Shown: positions 10,238-21,760, counted from the first letter of the stretch. The stretch is 64,000 bases of DNA from Tetraselmis striata (GCA_006384855.1 VCJN01001031.1:1-64000); one strand, 5' to 3'. A program made the numbers and translations. Notes: generated from the letters alone by a model not told the origin.

Positions 10238-12974
10238 CGCGCACAGTTCATTCCCGCAGATGTTGTCGTTGCCGCTGAAGGGAGAGCTCCGGCCGATCAG
10301 ATGCACCAGCGCTGGTGGCTCTGGCTTCCCCTGTGGGGCCGGGCGGGGTCAGTCCAGGGCCCTGATTGCCACCTTCATTCCGCTTTCCCCTCTTCTAAGA
10401 AAGCGAGGCGTTACACGGAGGTGTAGGTGGTTGGAGCGCTGTCCCCTAGCTTTGGTTTTGTGTCAAGGAATCTGAAAACCAACGGTAAACAGATTGTACC
10501 AAACAAAAAATAAACAAATCGATCGCTGCATATTTGGTTCGAATGACATATGATTTACATAGTACCATATATCTTGAACACATTTTCCTCCCCCCCCCCT
10601 CCCCCCCCCCCCCCCCCCGGCACCTCCGCCCCCCCCGCCCCCCTTGTTCTCTTTCCGCCAGCCACCTCCAGCACAGCTGCACACAAACACTTTGCCACAG
10701 GCGGCGCTGGCGGGGTGCCGCTGAGATGAGCATCGTTGTGACGCTCGCTGCTGATGGGGGGGGGGGGGGGGGGGCAGTGGGCGGTAAAGCGCCCCACCGA
10801 TTTCGACCGCAGGAAGTCGCGCCATTGCTTGAGCCCAATGCGGTCGACTTTTCCGCCATCTCTGCCGCACAGAGGCCGCAGAATCAGCGCCCCCCTCCTC
10901 CCCCCCCCCCCCCCGCCCCCCCCCAACCCTCATCCACGCCCTTTTTGCGCCATCAGGCATGCGCCTGTCGATGTGCCGTTATTGGCTCGCAGGGCATGCG
11001 TGGCCTCGGCCGGGAGCGGCGCTCACTTGAAGGGGCCGCCGCCCTGGCCTGGGATGCGCACCGGTGCGAACAGCACCGGGATGGCGGCAGAGGCGACGAC
11101 GGCCTCCGGCAGCGCCCCTGAGTTGATGACGCGGTGTGAGCCGTCGCGGCACACCACGCCGCATGCAAATTCGGTGGGCAGCTCCTCAAATGTGGGCGGC
11201 AAGAGCTGCGCACGGCGGGGGAGGGGGGGGAGGGGGGGACACCAGCGTACGTCAGCCACGTCATGAACTTGCTCCCACTTGCTCGCATTGTCGCGCGGCT
11301 GCATCGTCTTTATTTCAGAGCAGTTGCTTTGCATCTAACCAGGAGGCCAACAACAGCAATATAGTTGCGCGACAGACCCATAATCTCATAATGCTATCAA
11401 CCCAGCATATTATTTGACCCCAGGGACTGGTGGCGAGTTTCAGAAATAGTCACGGAAGGATGGACGCCGGGATCAAATTATAGCTATTTAGTTACGTTAA
11501 TTCGTATAAGATACCATTCAATGGCATGGTGATTTTTCTGGTGTGATCGGCCTAGTTGACCATAACAATAATGGCTTTTATATAATTATGTACGTTTTAC
11601 TACCAATACAACATTACGTTGCATCATGTGAGATCCTGTTCCTGGACAATCAAAGGCTGTTCGGAATCCACAACCTCTGGCGTGCGGTGTCCTACATGCA
11701 GCAGGGCAGGCACAGGCAGGATTGTGCGGTGGTTGGGAAGGAGGAAGGGGGACCTCTTTGAGGCGGTTGATGGCGGGCTTCATCGACAGGAGGCCGCCCT
11801 CCCATGGCCAGGCCAGCCGAAGCAGTTTGTAAGGCGGGTCCTTGGACAGTAGAAACGCCACCTGCGGGCGACTGCTGCGAGTCAGGGGCGGCCCTTCGGG
11901 GCGCCAACAGCACCCAAGATGTCCGCTTGGGGAGCTTCCAGGTCAGGGGTATATAGGAAGCTGTTTTGATGTCTTGCGGATTTGTGTGTGTTTGTGTGTG
12001 TTGGCGGGGGGGGGGGGGGGGGGGATGCCTCTTTCGGTGTATAGCCCGCCGCATACAAGCTCCCTGTGAGCGCGCCAGCGCTGGTGCCCATGATCGCCTT
12101 GACTTTGAACCCATTCTATAGCAGCAGACGCGGCGCAGTGGGGCTGATCAGGGGCGGCAATGATCAGAGGGGGTGCACTTGTGGCTGATTGCCGGGGGAA
12201 GGCGGATGTAGGGCGGCGCGCACCTCCTCAACAGCCTCCAGGAAGCCGGAATGGTTCGCAAATGACAGGAAGCCGCTTGACAGGACAACGTCCACGTCGC
12301 CGGTCCCTGGTGTGTGCAGTGCGGATGTGTCATATCTGGGAGCTCACGCTGTTCAGGCCAGCGGGGAAGGTGGGGCGGGAGGGCGGGATGGTTGTGTGTG
12401 TGGGGGGAGGGAGGGGGGGGGGGGGGGGGGGGGGGGGCGCACCGCGCGTGTGCCTGTTAACCTTCTGCCGAGGGATATCTGTTCCCGGGAGGACCAGCAA
12501 CTTCCCGGACGCGCACGCGATGGAGGCAAAGACATGGAGGGGGAAGTATCCGGCCCCCTGCACGGAGGTGGAGACGGAGGCACGATGTGGAGATACTCGT
12601 GAAGTACCCGTTCAGGATGCGGTGCGCGCTTGGAAAGGTACTGGTGCTCGGGTATATAGTGATACGTGCTCGAGGGGAATAAGGATTGTATCCGCGCAAT
12701 CGACTGCGATTCTGATGTACTGTAGTATGCTGATGGTTAACCCTCTTCCTACGGCGTGTCCGATGGACAGGGTCACATTCTGCACAGCGGGGGGCGGGGG
12801 GGGCTCTTGCGTCTATCGGAAAGTTACCGTCGCTTTGGAGGCCGGCGGGCGAACCTTAGTGCTTGGCCTCGCGTTGTTCCGCTCGGTGTAGCGGCAGCAA
12901 GGTGGATCGGCCAGAAGGCCGCCCCGGAGCGCGACGGCCGCCGCGCCACACAGGTTATGCAGCAGCGCGGGCAT
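9985..12974 (-). CDS. Patatin-like phospholipase / lipid acyl hydrolase (9 exons)
   Basis: Exons (right to left) 12974-12855, 12557-12443, 12306-12224, 12115-12029, 11861-11754, 11205-11027, 10861-10798, 10330-10245 and 10129-9985 join with matching phases to 328 codons. Patatins hydrolyse acyl chains from membrane or storage lipids with a Ser-Asp dyad. Here the nucleophile elbow is GTSAG (116-120, Ser118) and the second catalytic site is DGG (Asp232), followed by KVDRIGLKQW. Family blocks include LPEAVVASAAIPVLF, VHLIGRSSPFSG and CPKSGVSLFSLGDF. The oxyanion loop reads LSSGFLSF, not the classical GGGxR. Donors are GT except after exon 4, where AG|GC gives a GC-AG intron. Most introns hold long G/C runs, two of them directly behind the donor. 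The N-terminal 40 residues are Ala/Leu-rich and may be a targeting peptide, but this is unproven. Confidence 0.92.
10207..10237. repeat. Poly-G run, 31 bases, in patatin intron 8
   Basis: On the sense (minus) strand this is a C run that starts only a few bases after the splice donor at 10244. It is the longest homopolymer in the window. Confidence 0.95.
12413..12437. repeat. Poly-G run, 25 bases, in patatin intron 2
   Basis: On the sense strand it is a C run beginning immediately after the donor GTGCG at 12442. Confidence 0.95.
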
Positions 12975-13719
12975 TGCGGCGGAGGGCAGGTTCGGGTAAG
13001 CACTGACGGGCGCGTGGCGCGTGGCGTGCTCGCACCCACGGCGGGGTTGGGCTGGACAGCTGTGCAGTTTGCCTGATGATATCGAGGTTGCTGGGAATAT
13101 CGACTACAATAGCGACTACCGCCATCGACTAGCGCTACCGCCATGCGTGCCGGCGGGCGCTATTGGTGGTCCCCACCGGCGGGATGCCGCTCCGACTCCT
13201 CCGCTCCGCTCCGGATCCGAGGCGGACTGCGGCTGATGGGGTTAATCGTTACACGACGAGAAAGAGTCGGGCGAAGGTAAAGTACAGGTAACCGTCGACC
13301 ACACCCGGCATAGATGATGATTGAAAAACGTATATTCTAATCTCCATAATATGTACGGGTACTACCGCGTACCCGTAACTCCACAATATTTCGACCCTTA
13401 TTTTGGAGATACCGGCGGGTACTCGGTCCGGTCAAGCCTAAACCCCCAGATTTCGGAAGCTGCCCAGACCAAGGAATAAACGAATTCTTCATCTGTGAGC
13501 ACTTGTACTGGACGTATCGCACCCCGTTCGACAGCAGCTCCCGGCGAGTGCTGTTCAAATCCGGTGAGTTTGCGCGCAGCGCCTAAGCTTTTTGGGGGGG
13601 CTGTCGCGAGCAACTTATGTTCAGTATAATGTAGTGCTTGTCAAACACTAGGTACCGTAGGGCACCTAATGCGAACGCAATGGCTACATCATACCAGTGC
13701 AATTGAAGGCTGCTAACGG

Positions 13720-14928
13720 CTAGCTAGCGGAACTGACAAAGGTTGAGATGTTTTTCCCCATCACTGCCTTGTGAATGTTACCCTCAGCAATGTTGACGTT
13801 GTACGTGTTGTTGCTGCTGGCTTGACATTCACCAATCCATTCAAGCAGCGCACTTCTAGTAGCCACCGTACTACTAGGCAATTGCAAAACATCTTCATCG
13901 GGGCACCACTTGGCCGCCAACTTGCAGAGGAGGGCCTTGTTTTGTTTGCCGCGGACGAGCGGTGTGACGGGCTTGATGCGCTTCACCATTGGCCAAGTTT
14001 CGAGCTGTGCCTTTTGTGGTCACACCAAGTCAGTTGTACGGTTTCCTGAGTTGCCATGGTAGCGTCTCACACCCTCCACGTTCTCAGAAGCCATGGCATG
14101 TGAGGCGAGCGCTCCAATGCGCTCCTCATCGAGCGCTGCGGTCTTATTGACCAAATAGCGCTTCAAGCTTTCCTTGTCCTGCGTGGTTCGGGCGTTGAGA
14201 GCATCGAGCTGTGCAAGCATCCAACGCACTTGGGCCACTGTATGCTGCTCTAGCATGGCGGAGGTGCGCGCACGCCGTGCCTTCAAAGCATCCCGCACAA
14301 TAGAGGCAGCAACATTGGCTTCCAAGTGTTGCATCTCTCTTCGCAGCCTCTGAGCCTCGCTGAATGCCCGGCGCTCACGCATCTGCAACATAAATAGAAC
14401 AACGTTTATTTCTGATACATATTATAAGGTTATCAAGCTGTTTGCTTTTATTGCATATGAAAAGATGTGGGTCTCACTATCTACCTGCGCACACTGCCTC
14501 TCAAAGGTAGCAATGAAGCCGTGGCGATCAAACGCCCCGCCAACAACTTTTGCACGGCTGCGTTCTGCGTTCTCTTGCCGCAAATTCTTCACGATATCCT
14601 TCCACTCCGACTGAGTGCAAGGCGGTTGGGAAATGCTGTTATACCTGTACATACGGAAGTTCACGCGCCCTGAGTTGACGCAGCTGAGGCCTCCAATCTG
14701 GCTCTTCAGTTTGGAGAGCATGCGCTCGGTCCACATCGATGAAATCGAAACGATTCCAAGATACGCGTCGTAGAACTCATCTAGAACTGGATGTAAGCCG
14801 ACGCCCATGCGGGCGATCCTAACGCTGATTTCAGCAACTGCCGATTCTGCAAGCGGAATGGCATGGCTGGCTCTGTCGATGCTCTCTTCAACAACCGCCA
14901 GCAGCTCGGGGTGCTCCCATAACCCCAT
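13720..14928 (-). pseudogene. Coiled-coil-rich protein inside a TIR element, one in-frame stop
   Basis: Exon 1 runs 14928-14485 and exon 2 from 14382 leftwards; the 102-base intron has donor GTAGAT and acceptor TTGCAG with phase 0 on both sides. Exon 2 is open to a TGA at 14022-14020 and the same frame then continues to 13720, giving about 368 codons in all with one internal stop. The TGA could be a mutated TGG. The middle third is rich in Arg, Glu, Ala and Leu with heptad-like spacing (for example EAQRLRREMQHLEANV), predicting a long coiled coil. No catalytic motif is recognised. Composition is less GC-rich than the host genes. Its place between the arms of a TIR element suggests an element-encoded protein, perhaps the end of a transposase, but nothing in the sequence proves that. 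Confidence 0.5.
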
Positions 14929-15493
14929 AGACCATGCGTGCCTTCTGCGTTACTCCGAGGGCTCCACTGAGGCACACCAGCAGCGCATTACTTGCAATTT
15001 TGTCCACATACCTTGCCAGTCAGGTGCCCATCACGCCTGAGGTTCTCCATCCCGGCAATTGGGTCTCAATAACTGACAAGCTGTGCAGGCGGGAACCGAA
15101 CAATGTACCAGTATGCGGCATCTACGCAAAAGCAACTCGGCATATATTCCAAAATTTACTCTAATTATCTCCAAAATGCCGGGCCGCCGCATTGCCGTAA
15201 CAGCTGCCATTGCGAAGCAAACCACCGTAGCACCCCTACTCTCTCGCTACTGATCGGTGGGATGGGCACGCAGTCGAAGCTAGCCGCAGCCTCGGGAGGC
15301 TCTTCATGGGCCGCGGGCTGCACTGTTGCCGCGTGGCAGCGGCCACGGTGCTTGTGAACTCGTCGCGGAAAATATATGGGTTGAGGTTGGATTTGATGAA
15401 TGGATTCATCAAAGATAGCCAGGCTAGACCCGATGAGGCACTAGATAGAGGTACAAAGTGGGTGGTTAATAAGCTCAATGCACTTGTCATGCA

Positions 15494-15817
15494 TTACAAT
15501 ACTGCTCTAGCGAAAGGGGGAGGTACATGCTTTACGAACGCTTGCTGAGAAAGATGAGGCAGCAGCTCGAGCATCTCGCCCGTAAATGACTGCTTTGCCG
15601 CTGCAATTAAGAATATTACTACTGCTGCCCCAAACTTGTAAATTTTGTCCCCGCTGCTTTGCCGTTGCAAGTGTAAAATCTTGCTGTTGCTGCCCCAAAC
15701 TTGCCCATTTTGCCCCCAGTTTGGCGTCTCGCCCAGTGTTGTCGCCTCCTCTGCACCGGGTGCGGAGGTGGGAGAAGATGCCGGGCTGCGCTCTGCCTGT
15801 TGCGCCGGCTCCGCCAT
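15494..15817 (-). CDS. Hypothetical frame in the second extra block of the TIR element
   Basis: A 107-codon minus-strand frame covers 15817-15494. It includes two imperfect copies of a roughly 66-base repeat (15590-15720) whose shared core on the plus strand is CTGCTGCCCCAAACTTG. The downstream part reads like ordinary protein (GEMLELLPHLSQQAFVKH). The block is absent from the small relative of this element. A plus-strand frame (about 15373-15548) overlaps it and looks equally protein-like, so strand is uncertain and no function is proposed. Confidence 0.25.
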   Translation of the reverse strand: MAEPAQQAERSPASSPTSAPGAEEATTLGETPNWGQNGQVWGSNSKILHLQRQSSGDKIYKFGAAVVIFLIAAAKQSFTGEMLELLPHLSQQAFVKHVPPPFARAVL

Positions 15818-16203
15818 GGTTGCACCGCCCTACCGCTCACGCGCGGTCGCAACGCGTCCATGCCGTTCACTGCCCGTGAGGCAGTCTACATACATGGCCC
15901 TAGGTCGAGCACGAGTGGCACGGGCTGGCGCGGGCGGGTGCGGATGGGCGTCGACGGGACGGGGTAGAAGGCGCGGGCAAACCGCACGCGCCGTTTGGGG
16001 ATTACGTTTTGGAGAGCGCCCGATTATGGAGGTGGCGCCGCTCTCCAAAACGTAATCACCAAAATTTCGGCCCTTTTGGATTATGAAGCTTATGCCGAGT
16101 CGGGGTATGAGGCCTCCAATCTCCCAAAAGTACCGCTTTGGTATCCTAATCAGGCAACCGCCTTTTGGATATCGCGTTTTGGAGTCTATGCCGAGTGTGG
16201 TCT

Positions 16204-16904
16204 TCCTATACAATATAAAGTTAAAGTAAGCGACATAATATTGAAATATATGGTGAACCCTTGTAATTGAGCATCGTCATCCCCTCATCCGGTATCATCA
16301 TCGCTAAGAGCTCCACTACACGTCATGGTAGCGAGGCAAGGCCCCATATTGGCCTGCTAGACGGAAAATGCCCTATGGTCGTGCCTTGTCAAAAAACCTA
16401 GGGCCCGGGTGACTCCCTCCAGCCTTGTGCGTATGTACATGTATTATCGGGCGGTCGGGCACTGAGTCAGCCGGTGATATGGGGTGATGCCGGTGGGGTG
16501 CTGAAGGGAGGTACTGGTAGGTCGGGGTCGGTGAAATATGCATGTGGGCCCTTGTTTGGTCACCAAGCTCACCGGTCCGCCGCACGGCCCACCACGGCGC
16601 GGAAGAACCTTCTCATAGCACCCCCACACCTATTGTATGAGTGGTAGAGGGTTGCGGGGCACGATGGTGCCTTCGGCCGGCCGCGGTGGCGAGGCACTAT
16701 GGGATTGGGCGAAAGCGATAATATGTGCATCGCCGATCGAGCGCCCACGCAACCCCATGTGTAACGCAACTCGAACGCACCTGGCCGCGCACGGTGAACA
16801 ACGCAAAAAGCCTACAATCGAGCCATACTATCATGATCATGGGTCCGGGGTTAGTTTCCAACATCTCTGATAGTATATAATCGTGTGTTGGGTGGTCGGT
16901 TATG
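16204..16904. other. No gene seen
   Basis: Mixed sequence between the TIR element and YR-type repeats. Only short overlapping frames are present and none has a recognisable domain. Confidence 0.4.
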
Positions 16905-18563
16905 ATCTAAACATGTTTATGGGGTTTCCCAACAATTTAACTGCCCTAGTGCGATCCGTACGGTCGGTTGATGGTTGTAACCGGTTAATTTACCGGTGCG
17001 GGTACCATCGGGTTTCGGTGCGGGCTGCCCCATCGCCCGCGAGCCCTACGCTCCCGCTCAGGGTGCTACTTAGGACAGCCACCAGCATCTCGCCTGCCAT
17101 TTTCTAGCTCGCTGCCGCCTTCGACATCGGCTTTGCGTAATTGTGCGCCCGAGAGTCGAAGAGGTTGATTAAGTCCGCACCGAGGTTCCTTTTCCCGGTA
17201 GTAGTGAGTCATCGTGCCACATACATGCGTTGCATCATCGGCAGCGACAGACATCCCTCGGTAACGTGGTTTTCCCTATTCGTGCGCCCGAGTTCGTTTT
17301 TCGTTTTTGCCATGGCTTCGCAAGCTCGCAGCTGGGACGTTTTCGGGTGGAGAATAATGCGCACAATATGGAATGGAGCTGGGGGTCCCCGTTGGGGGCG
17401 TGATAGCCCCAAAACCCGAATAAGCCGAGTCGCAGCACGGGCCTTCATGGGCTCCCGCAGTGGAGCACCCTCTCGCAGTAGTCAACTACTATTGATTTTA
17501 TTAGGTGAGGTGGACGCGCTCGCGGCACCATGGCCGCTGCTCGTCACGGTTGTCAACGACGACAACTTCGCCTACCGCAACAATTCGGCGCGGACTACGG
17601 AGGAGGACGTCCGTGTCGTCGGGACGGCCGCTTGCCGTCCTGCAAGAAGCTTCAACCCGGCCCGCGTGTCCTCTCAACAAGGCGTCGTGGCATCGACGGT
17701 CGATGCACGTCGTGGTTTTTCGAAACTACCCGCGTAATTGTTCCGTTACGGGGATGGCGCCGATCATGCGCATGTGTTTGGAGGGGGCTCGTTGCCCTCC
17801 TCTTAACCGTGCCGCAGCAACGTTTGCTGTGGTCGCAGTGCGCGGCGTATGCACGGCTCGGTCCGGCGCGTCTTCATCGCCTCCTACTGCAACCTAGTCG
17901 TCAGAGTCAAGGACCACGACAACATGCAATTGCCCGCGGGGGGCCAGCTCTTACTACCATTGGCATGCTCCACTTCTCGTGGTAACGGTAACTACCCCTG
18001 TCCGACTTCAGGTTCGGAACTTAGGCGGCCGTCGCTGATGAAGCAGCGGCGGCCGCCTCTCCATTACCCTCGCCCCGACAGCACTGGCATCGTTACGGGC
18101 CGGCGTAGGTTGTCCGAGCCTCAACGCCGGCCAACCCGTTCCCGACGTCATGACATCCCATCTTTGACGACACGAGCTGCCCGCCGGGAGGCAGCTCCAC
18201 TGCTGAACGCGACCTACGCATTTTATGGCGTCATCGTCTTAGTGCGACCCGTACGGCCTGTTGGTGGTTTCAACCATTTAATTTACCGTTACCATCATTC
18301 GGGTTTCAGTATGGGCTGCCCCATGGCTCCCAGTCGGCGAGCCCTGCGCTCCCGGTCGTGGTACTGCTTAAGACAGCCGCAAGCAGCTCGCCTGCCATCG
18401 TCCAGGTCCGCCCGTTTCCGCCTCCACCTTGCGGGCTCCTCCTCCGCCCCCCCCCCTTCCCTTTCGCTGAACCTTCCTAGCCATATAACCCATAAATTGG
18501 CGCTTTTCTGTGTACGACAGCCTCCGCATCATTTTGGCAGAACCAGACTCGATTGCACGTTAT
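16905..18563 (+). repeat. Older degenerate YR-type retroelement remnant
   Basis: Two diverged direct repeats of about 190 bases (about 16950-17105 and 18235-18415) share GGGCTGCCCCAT and TCGCCTGCCAT blocks. The left one is preceded by TCTAAACATGTTTATGGGGTTTCCC, the terminal motif of the intact element at 18564. Just before 18564 lies GGCAGAACCAGACTCGATTG, which matches the B repeat of that element. So the segment looks like a decayed relative standing directly upstream, perhaps once sharing an end with it. Frames inside (for example 17141-17737) have no recognisable domain. Confidence 0.5.
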
Positions 18564-18732
18564 GATCTAAACTAGTTTATGGGGTTTCCCTCCTTGCCCT
18601 AACCGCTTTTTAGCTACAAGTGCTGCTCAGTGGTACGGGACCTAGGCATCTGTTGTTGCGCCCTTTTTGGGTGCAGCACGAGTAGACATAAAAGCAGCCA
18701 GAACAGCTGAGCCTGCCATCTTCCAGTTTTCG
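18564..18732 (+). repeat. A1 repeat of the gag/YR element
   Basis: A 169-base repeat starting GATCTAAACTAGTTTATGGG, matched by A2 at 21455-21623 with one mismatch. Confidence 0.9.
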
Positions 18733-18857
18733 TGGAACGCAGCGATGTAAAAACTGTCTCGTAACCAGTTGCGAGCAAGGTCACCCCAGGTTGTTCAAGA
18801 CCACACCCGGCTCGCCATCCGAGTGTGATATTCTCGTCCGTACGTCCGTGCGTTACT

Positions 18858-19711
18858 ATGTCAGATGGAGAAGAACCCGTCGTTGAGCCGACGCTCAAGT
18901 CGTTGCAAGCAGATGTGCGTGCATTGGCTACGGTTGTAGCTCAATTGACGCCTCGTGAGCGTGTTGTTGATGGAGAAGGGGCACATGGCTCTCGCTCCGG
19001 GCAGCGCATCGCGGGACAGCCGACAGGCAGCGGGGGAGCCGCAGAGCGCCCCGACTTGCTAGAGCTAGCCCAGAGCGGCCGTGTCGGAGCAAAATCCGTG
19101 AGTGCCGAGGATGACTACCTCGCGGTGCCAAAATTACTGCAGAGAGCAGAGTCTGGTTATGAGGCCGTTCGACCGGTCAGCCGAGTGCCTGGACTCTTTC
19201 CCTGAGCACCGACCTAACGAACGAGTACCTCAAGCAGGATGACCGGCGTCTGCCGGCCCAGGAGGAGTATTTGTGGATGTCGTGTTTCGGGGCCCACATG
19301 GCCGCGCTTTTCGTGGCTCTCGACGAGCTACTGCCCTACGTCCCTGCCACCAACCAGGACTTCACCCCCTACCTCGCAAGAGCTCGGAACCACGCCGAGG
19401 CCATCGACAAGGCGTTTCGGTTTCGTTTGGCCTTCCTGCGGAGGCTAAATGAGATCAAGCGTGTCCACGGTGACCAAGGTGTTCTGGATGTGCTGCGAGC
19501 CCAGCATTTTCAGCCTGCTTCGGAGCATCTGGGTTCCGCGATCTTTGGGGACCTCATGCGGGACTACGAGCGCCATGTCTTCCAGGCGACCGTTGCCAGC
19601 AGCGCGAAAGCAACCGCTACTGCTCGAGTGGTGGCTGCAGCTGCCGGTCGCGGGCGTGGGCGAGGACGTGGTGGTGGACGTGGGCGTGGCCGCGAAGGTG
19701 AGCACGATTGA
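18858..19711 (+). pseudogene. Gag-like protein of the YR element (frameshifted)
   Basis: The ATG at 18858 opens a frame to 19205 with an acidic start (MSDGEEPVVEP). A second frame, open from about 19170 to 19711, carries the better conserved-looking part with TLSLSTDLTNEYLKQDDRR, a long helical section and an Arg-Gly-rich tail (RGRGRGRGGGRGRGR). Such RG-rich ends commonly bind RNA in Gag-like proteins that lack zinc knuckles. The switch lies near 19165-19200 and needs a one-base change, so the copy is broken or contains a sequencing error. It precedes the recombinase on the same strand. Confidence 0.65.
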
Positions 19712-19868
19712 CGGTGTGGGGCGCCTTTCGTCGGAGCTGCTGGAGCTTTGCGAGGCCACCTTTCGGTGACCGCCGCAAGACGCACCCTTGCAGCTCAACG
19801 GCGAGATGAGCGCCCCGTGTTAGGGCCTGACCCCCCCCACCTTACAGACTTCCTTTAGACCTTCCTCG

Positions 19869-21374
19869 GTGCGTCGCTTCTCACAGCTACAGCCGAGTGC
19901 GGCTCAACCATCCGCACACCTGCACATGGCGGCTCAACTAACCGCCTCCCGTACCATTCCACCACTGCGTCCGTCGGTTGTTACACTACGTGTTACAACT
20001 GGTTCGCAACGACCAAGTTTCGCGCGGATACGTTACGCGCGAGACAGGCGCTACGAGCGCGAAGGGCGCGCAGGGCGGCCCTCTTACCTGAACCTAGCCC
20101 CGCAAACCCGTACCGATGCTACTGCAAACCCGTCGAGCAGCTACCGGCCAACCGCCGGGAACCTAACTGCTGCTGCCGAGTACTTTGCGAACAGTAGTCG
20201 TACCGGTGGAACTCTGTCAGTTAAACGACGCACTTACGTAATTGACGAGCCCGAAGCTGTCGCTCCCTGGGCTGCTTCATTGCGAGCTCGGCTGTAGGAC
20301 GCGTTCGGCTCAGACGAGCTGGGCCAGCGGACGCTCGACCTACTCTCCAGCTCCCTCAGCGCTCAGACACTCAAGAGCTACGCCGGCCGGCTGTCTCAGT
20401 TCGCGGAGTTCTGTCACGACTCCGAGAACATCAGCCCGCTAGAGGCGACTACTGCGACTGTCGTTCAATACGTTGCCTGGATCGGCGAGCGGGGGCACAT
20501 CGCCGCTAAGTCACTGCAACCTTACCTGTCTGCGATCAACACGTTCTTCGAGCTGCACGACCTCGACCCAATCGCCAAGGACAGCCTGCACTTAACTTCA
20601 GCAAGGCGTGGGCTGATGCTGCGTCAGCGCCGACTGGACGCTGCCCCTTTGCGTGTCCCTCTGCCTGCGGATGTAGCTTACCGCTTCGTCACAAAGGCCG
20701 AGCTGATTGTGTCTGCTCCCTACCCAGAGTACCACCACAAGTTCCGGGCCCTCCTGGCCTCGGTTGTCAACTTTATGTTCTTTGCCAGGGGCCTTACTGG
20801 CGTGTCCTGTCGAGTGCGAGACGTGCATGTCGACGATTACAACATCACCCTGCAAGTGTACCGCGAGAAGGGTCGCGCTGGCCGACGGGGACCCGACGAC
20901 CTGCGCGTACTTCTCCTTCCGGTGTCCGAGCACCCTCGAGTGGCACGTCTCTTGCACCACTTCATCGACAACGTCCAAGCTGTCCCCCTGGTTACTGTTG
21001 ACTTGGCTACATCAAACTTCTGGGCTGTCACTGCGGCCGAGCAGTCAAAACCTTGGACTGCGGCTACAATATCAGACTGGCTCTCTGCAGCCATCAGTCT
21101 AGTCAACGCTGCCCCCCCTGCTAGCACTTCCTGGACTTCACACAGTCTTCGCAAGGGCGCAGCTTCTGCAGCAAACGCCATCGGAGTGCCATTGTCCCAC
21201 ATTCCCTACCAAGGCGGTTGGGCCACTAACTCTGACGTCGTTCTGGACTACATCGTCCCCAACGTTCTTCCTTCACCTGGCGCATGGTTCTTCTTTGGAC
21301 ACATCGCCCCCCTCCGCCACTTCCAAGTCCAACAGGACTCCGCAGCGGTGGCCTTCCCGGTGCCTCCTTCATGA
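19869..21374 (+). pseudogene. Tyrosine recombinase of the YR element (one internal stop)
   Basis: One frame runs from 19869 to the TGA at 21372-21374, broken only by TAG at 20295-20297; about 500 codons in total. The part after the stop holds a full tyrosine-recombinase domain: an N-terminal core-binding section (LSAQTLKSYAGRLSQFAEFC), the first catalytic Arg in FFARGLTGVS, the HxxR box in SHSLRKGAASAAN, a Trp in GGWATNS at the second His/Trp position and the nucleophile Tyr in VLDYIVP. This enzyme would integrate a circular DNA copy by site-specific recombination. The 143 codons before the TAG are basic and Ser/Thr-rich and could be a linker or a separate ORF. A Crypton origin is less likely because of the split direct repeats and the Gag-like gene. 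Confidence 0.85.
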
Positions 21375-21428
21375 CTTGGCGCTACCTCTTCTCCGTCAAT
21401 CCACCGCTCTCTCCGTTCGCTCAAGACT

Positions 21429-21623
21429 GGCAAAACCAGACTCAACTTTGAAATGATCTAAACTAGTTTATGGGGTTTCCCTCCTTGCCCTAACCGCTTT
21501 TTAGCTACAAGTGCTGCTCAGTGGTACGGGAACTAGGCATCTGTTGTTGCGCCCTTTTTGGGTGCAGCACGAGTAGACATAAAAGCAGCCAGAACAGCTG
21601 AGCCTGCCATCTTCCAGTTTTCG
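21429..21623 (+). repeat. B1 plus A2 repeats of the gag/YR element
   Basis: B1 (21429-21454, GGCAAAACCAGACTCAACTT and on) abuts A2 (21455-21623) with no gap. B1 is repeated exactly as B2 at 21735-21760. Confidence 0.9.
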
Positions 21624-21734
21624 CTGCGTTCCACGCAGCGCCCCCCCCTGACTCCGTTTTCCCTCCACGCTTTCGCTAAACCATCCTGCCAATTTCGGCT
21701 CTTGACCGTGTAAAACAGCCTGCGCGACCTTTTT

Positions 21735-21760
21735 GGCAAAACCAGACTCAACTTTGAAAT
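21735..21760 (+). repeat. B2 repeat, right end of the gag/YR element
   Basis: A 26-base exact copy of B1; the element ends here. The next 60 bases (about 21762-21825) recur inverted at about 28590-28650, so they belong to another dispersed repeat. Confidence 0.85.

Larger units (their letters stand above)
13297..16203. mobile_element. Composite TIR DNA element (large relative of 33806-34714)
   Basis: The left end (about 13299) has ACCACACCCGGCATAGAT. The right end (about 16170-16203) has the inverted partner ending CTATGCCGAGTGTGGTCTT. Both match the 29 bp TIR of the small element at 33806-34714. Interior segments at 13.34-13.43, 15.10-15.37 and 15.81-16.20 kb also align with the small element in the same order. 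Between them the large copy has two extra blocks: 13.44-15.11 kb, which holds a coiled-coil gene, and 15.37-15.81 kb. The simplest reading is a larger, possibly once autonomous, version from which the small copy arose by internal deletion. Insertion of unrelated DNA into an element is the alternative. The palindrome near 16.03 kb is a shortened form of that at 34484-34575. Confidence 0.6.
18564..21760 (+). mobile_element. PAT-like YR retroelement with split direct repeats, gag and YR only
   Basis: Order: A1 (18564-18732), gag-like frames (18858-19711), tyrosine recombinase (19869-21374), B1 (21429-21454), A2 (21455-21623), spacer, B2 (21735-21760). A1 and A2 are 169 bases long and differ at one position; B1 and B2 are identical over 26 bases. 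The layout A1-ORFs-B1A2-B2 is the split-direct-repeat structure of PAT-like members of the DIRS order. Such elements use a YR in place of an integrase and make no target duplication. Unusually, there is no reverse transcriptase or RNase H anywhere between A1 and B1. The element is 3197 bases long. The near-identical repeats suggest recent activity, although both ORFs carry a break. Confidence 0.85.

Noticed and set aside
14020-14022. TGA read as selenocysteine in the coiled-coil gene
   Set aside because: No Cys-type context or selenocysteine structure is evident; a mutated Trp codon is simpler.
17141-17737. 198-codon plus-strand frame
   Set aside because: No domain, no splice context, and it lies within a decayed YR-type repeat region.
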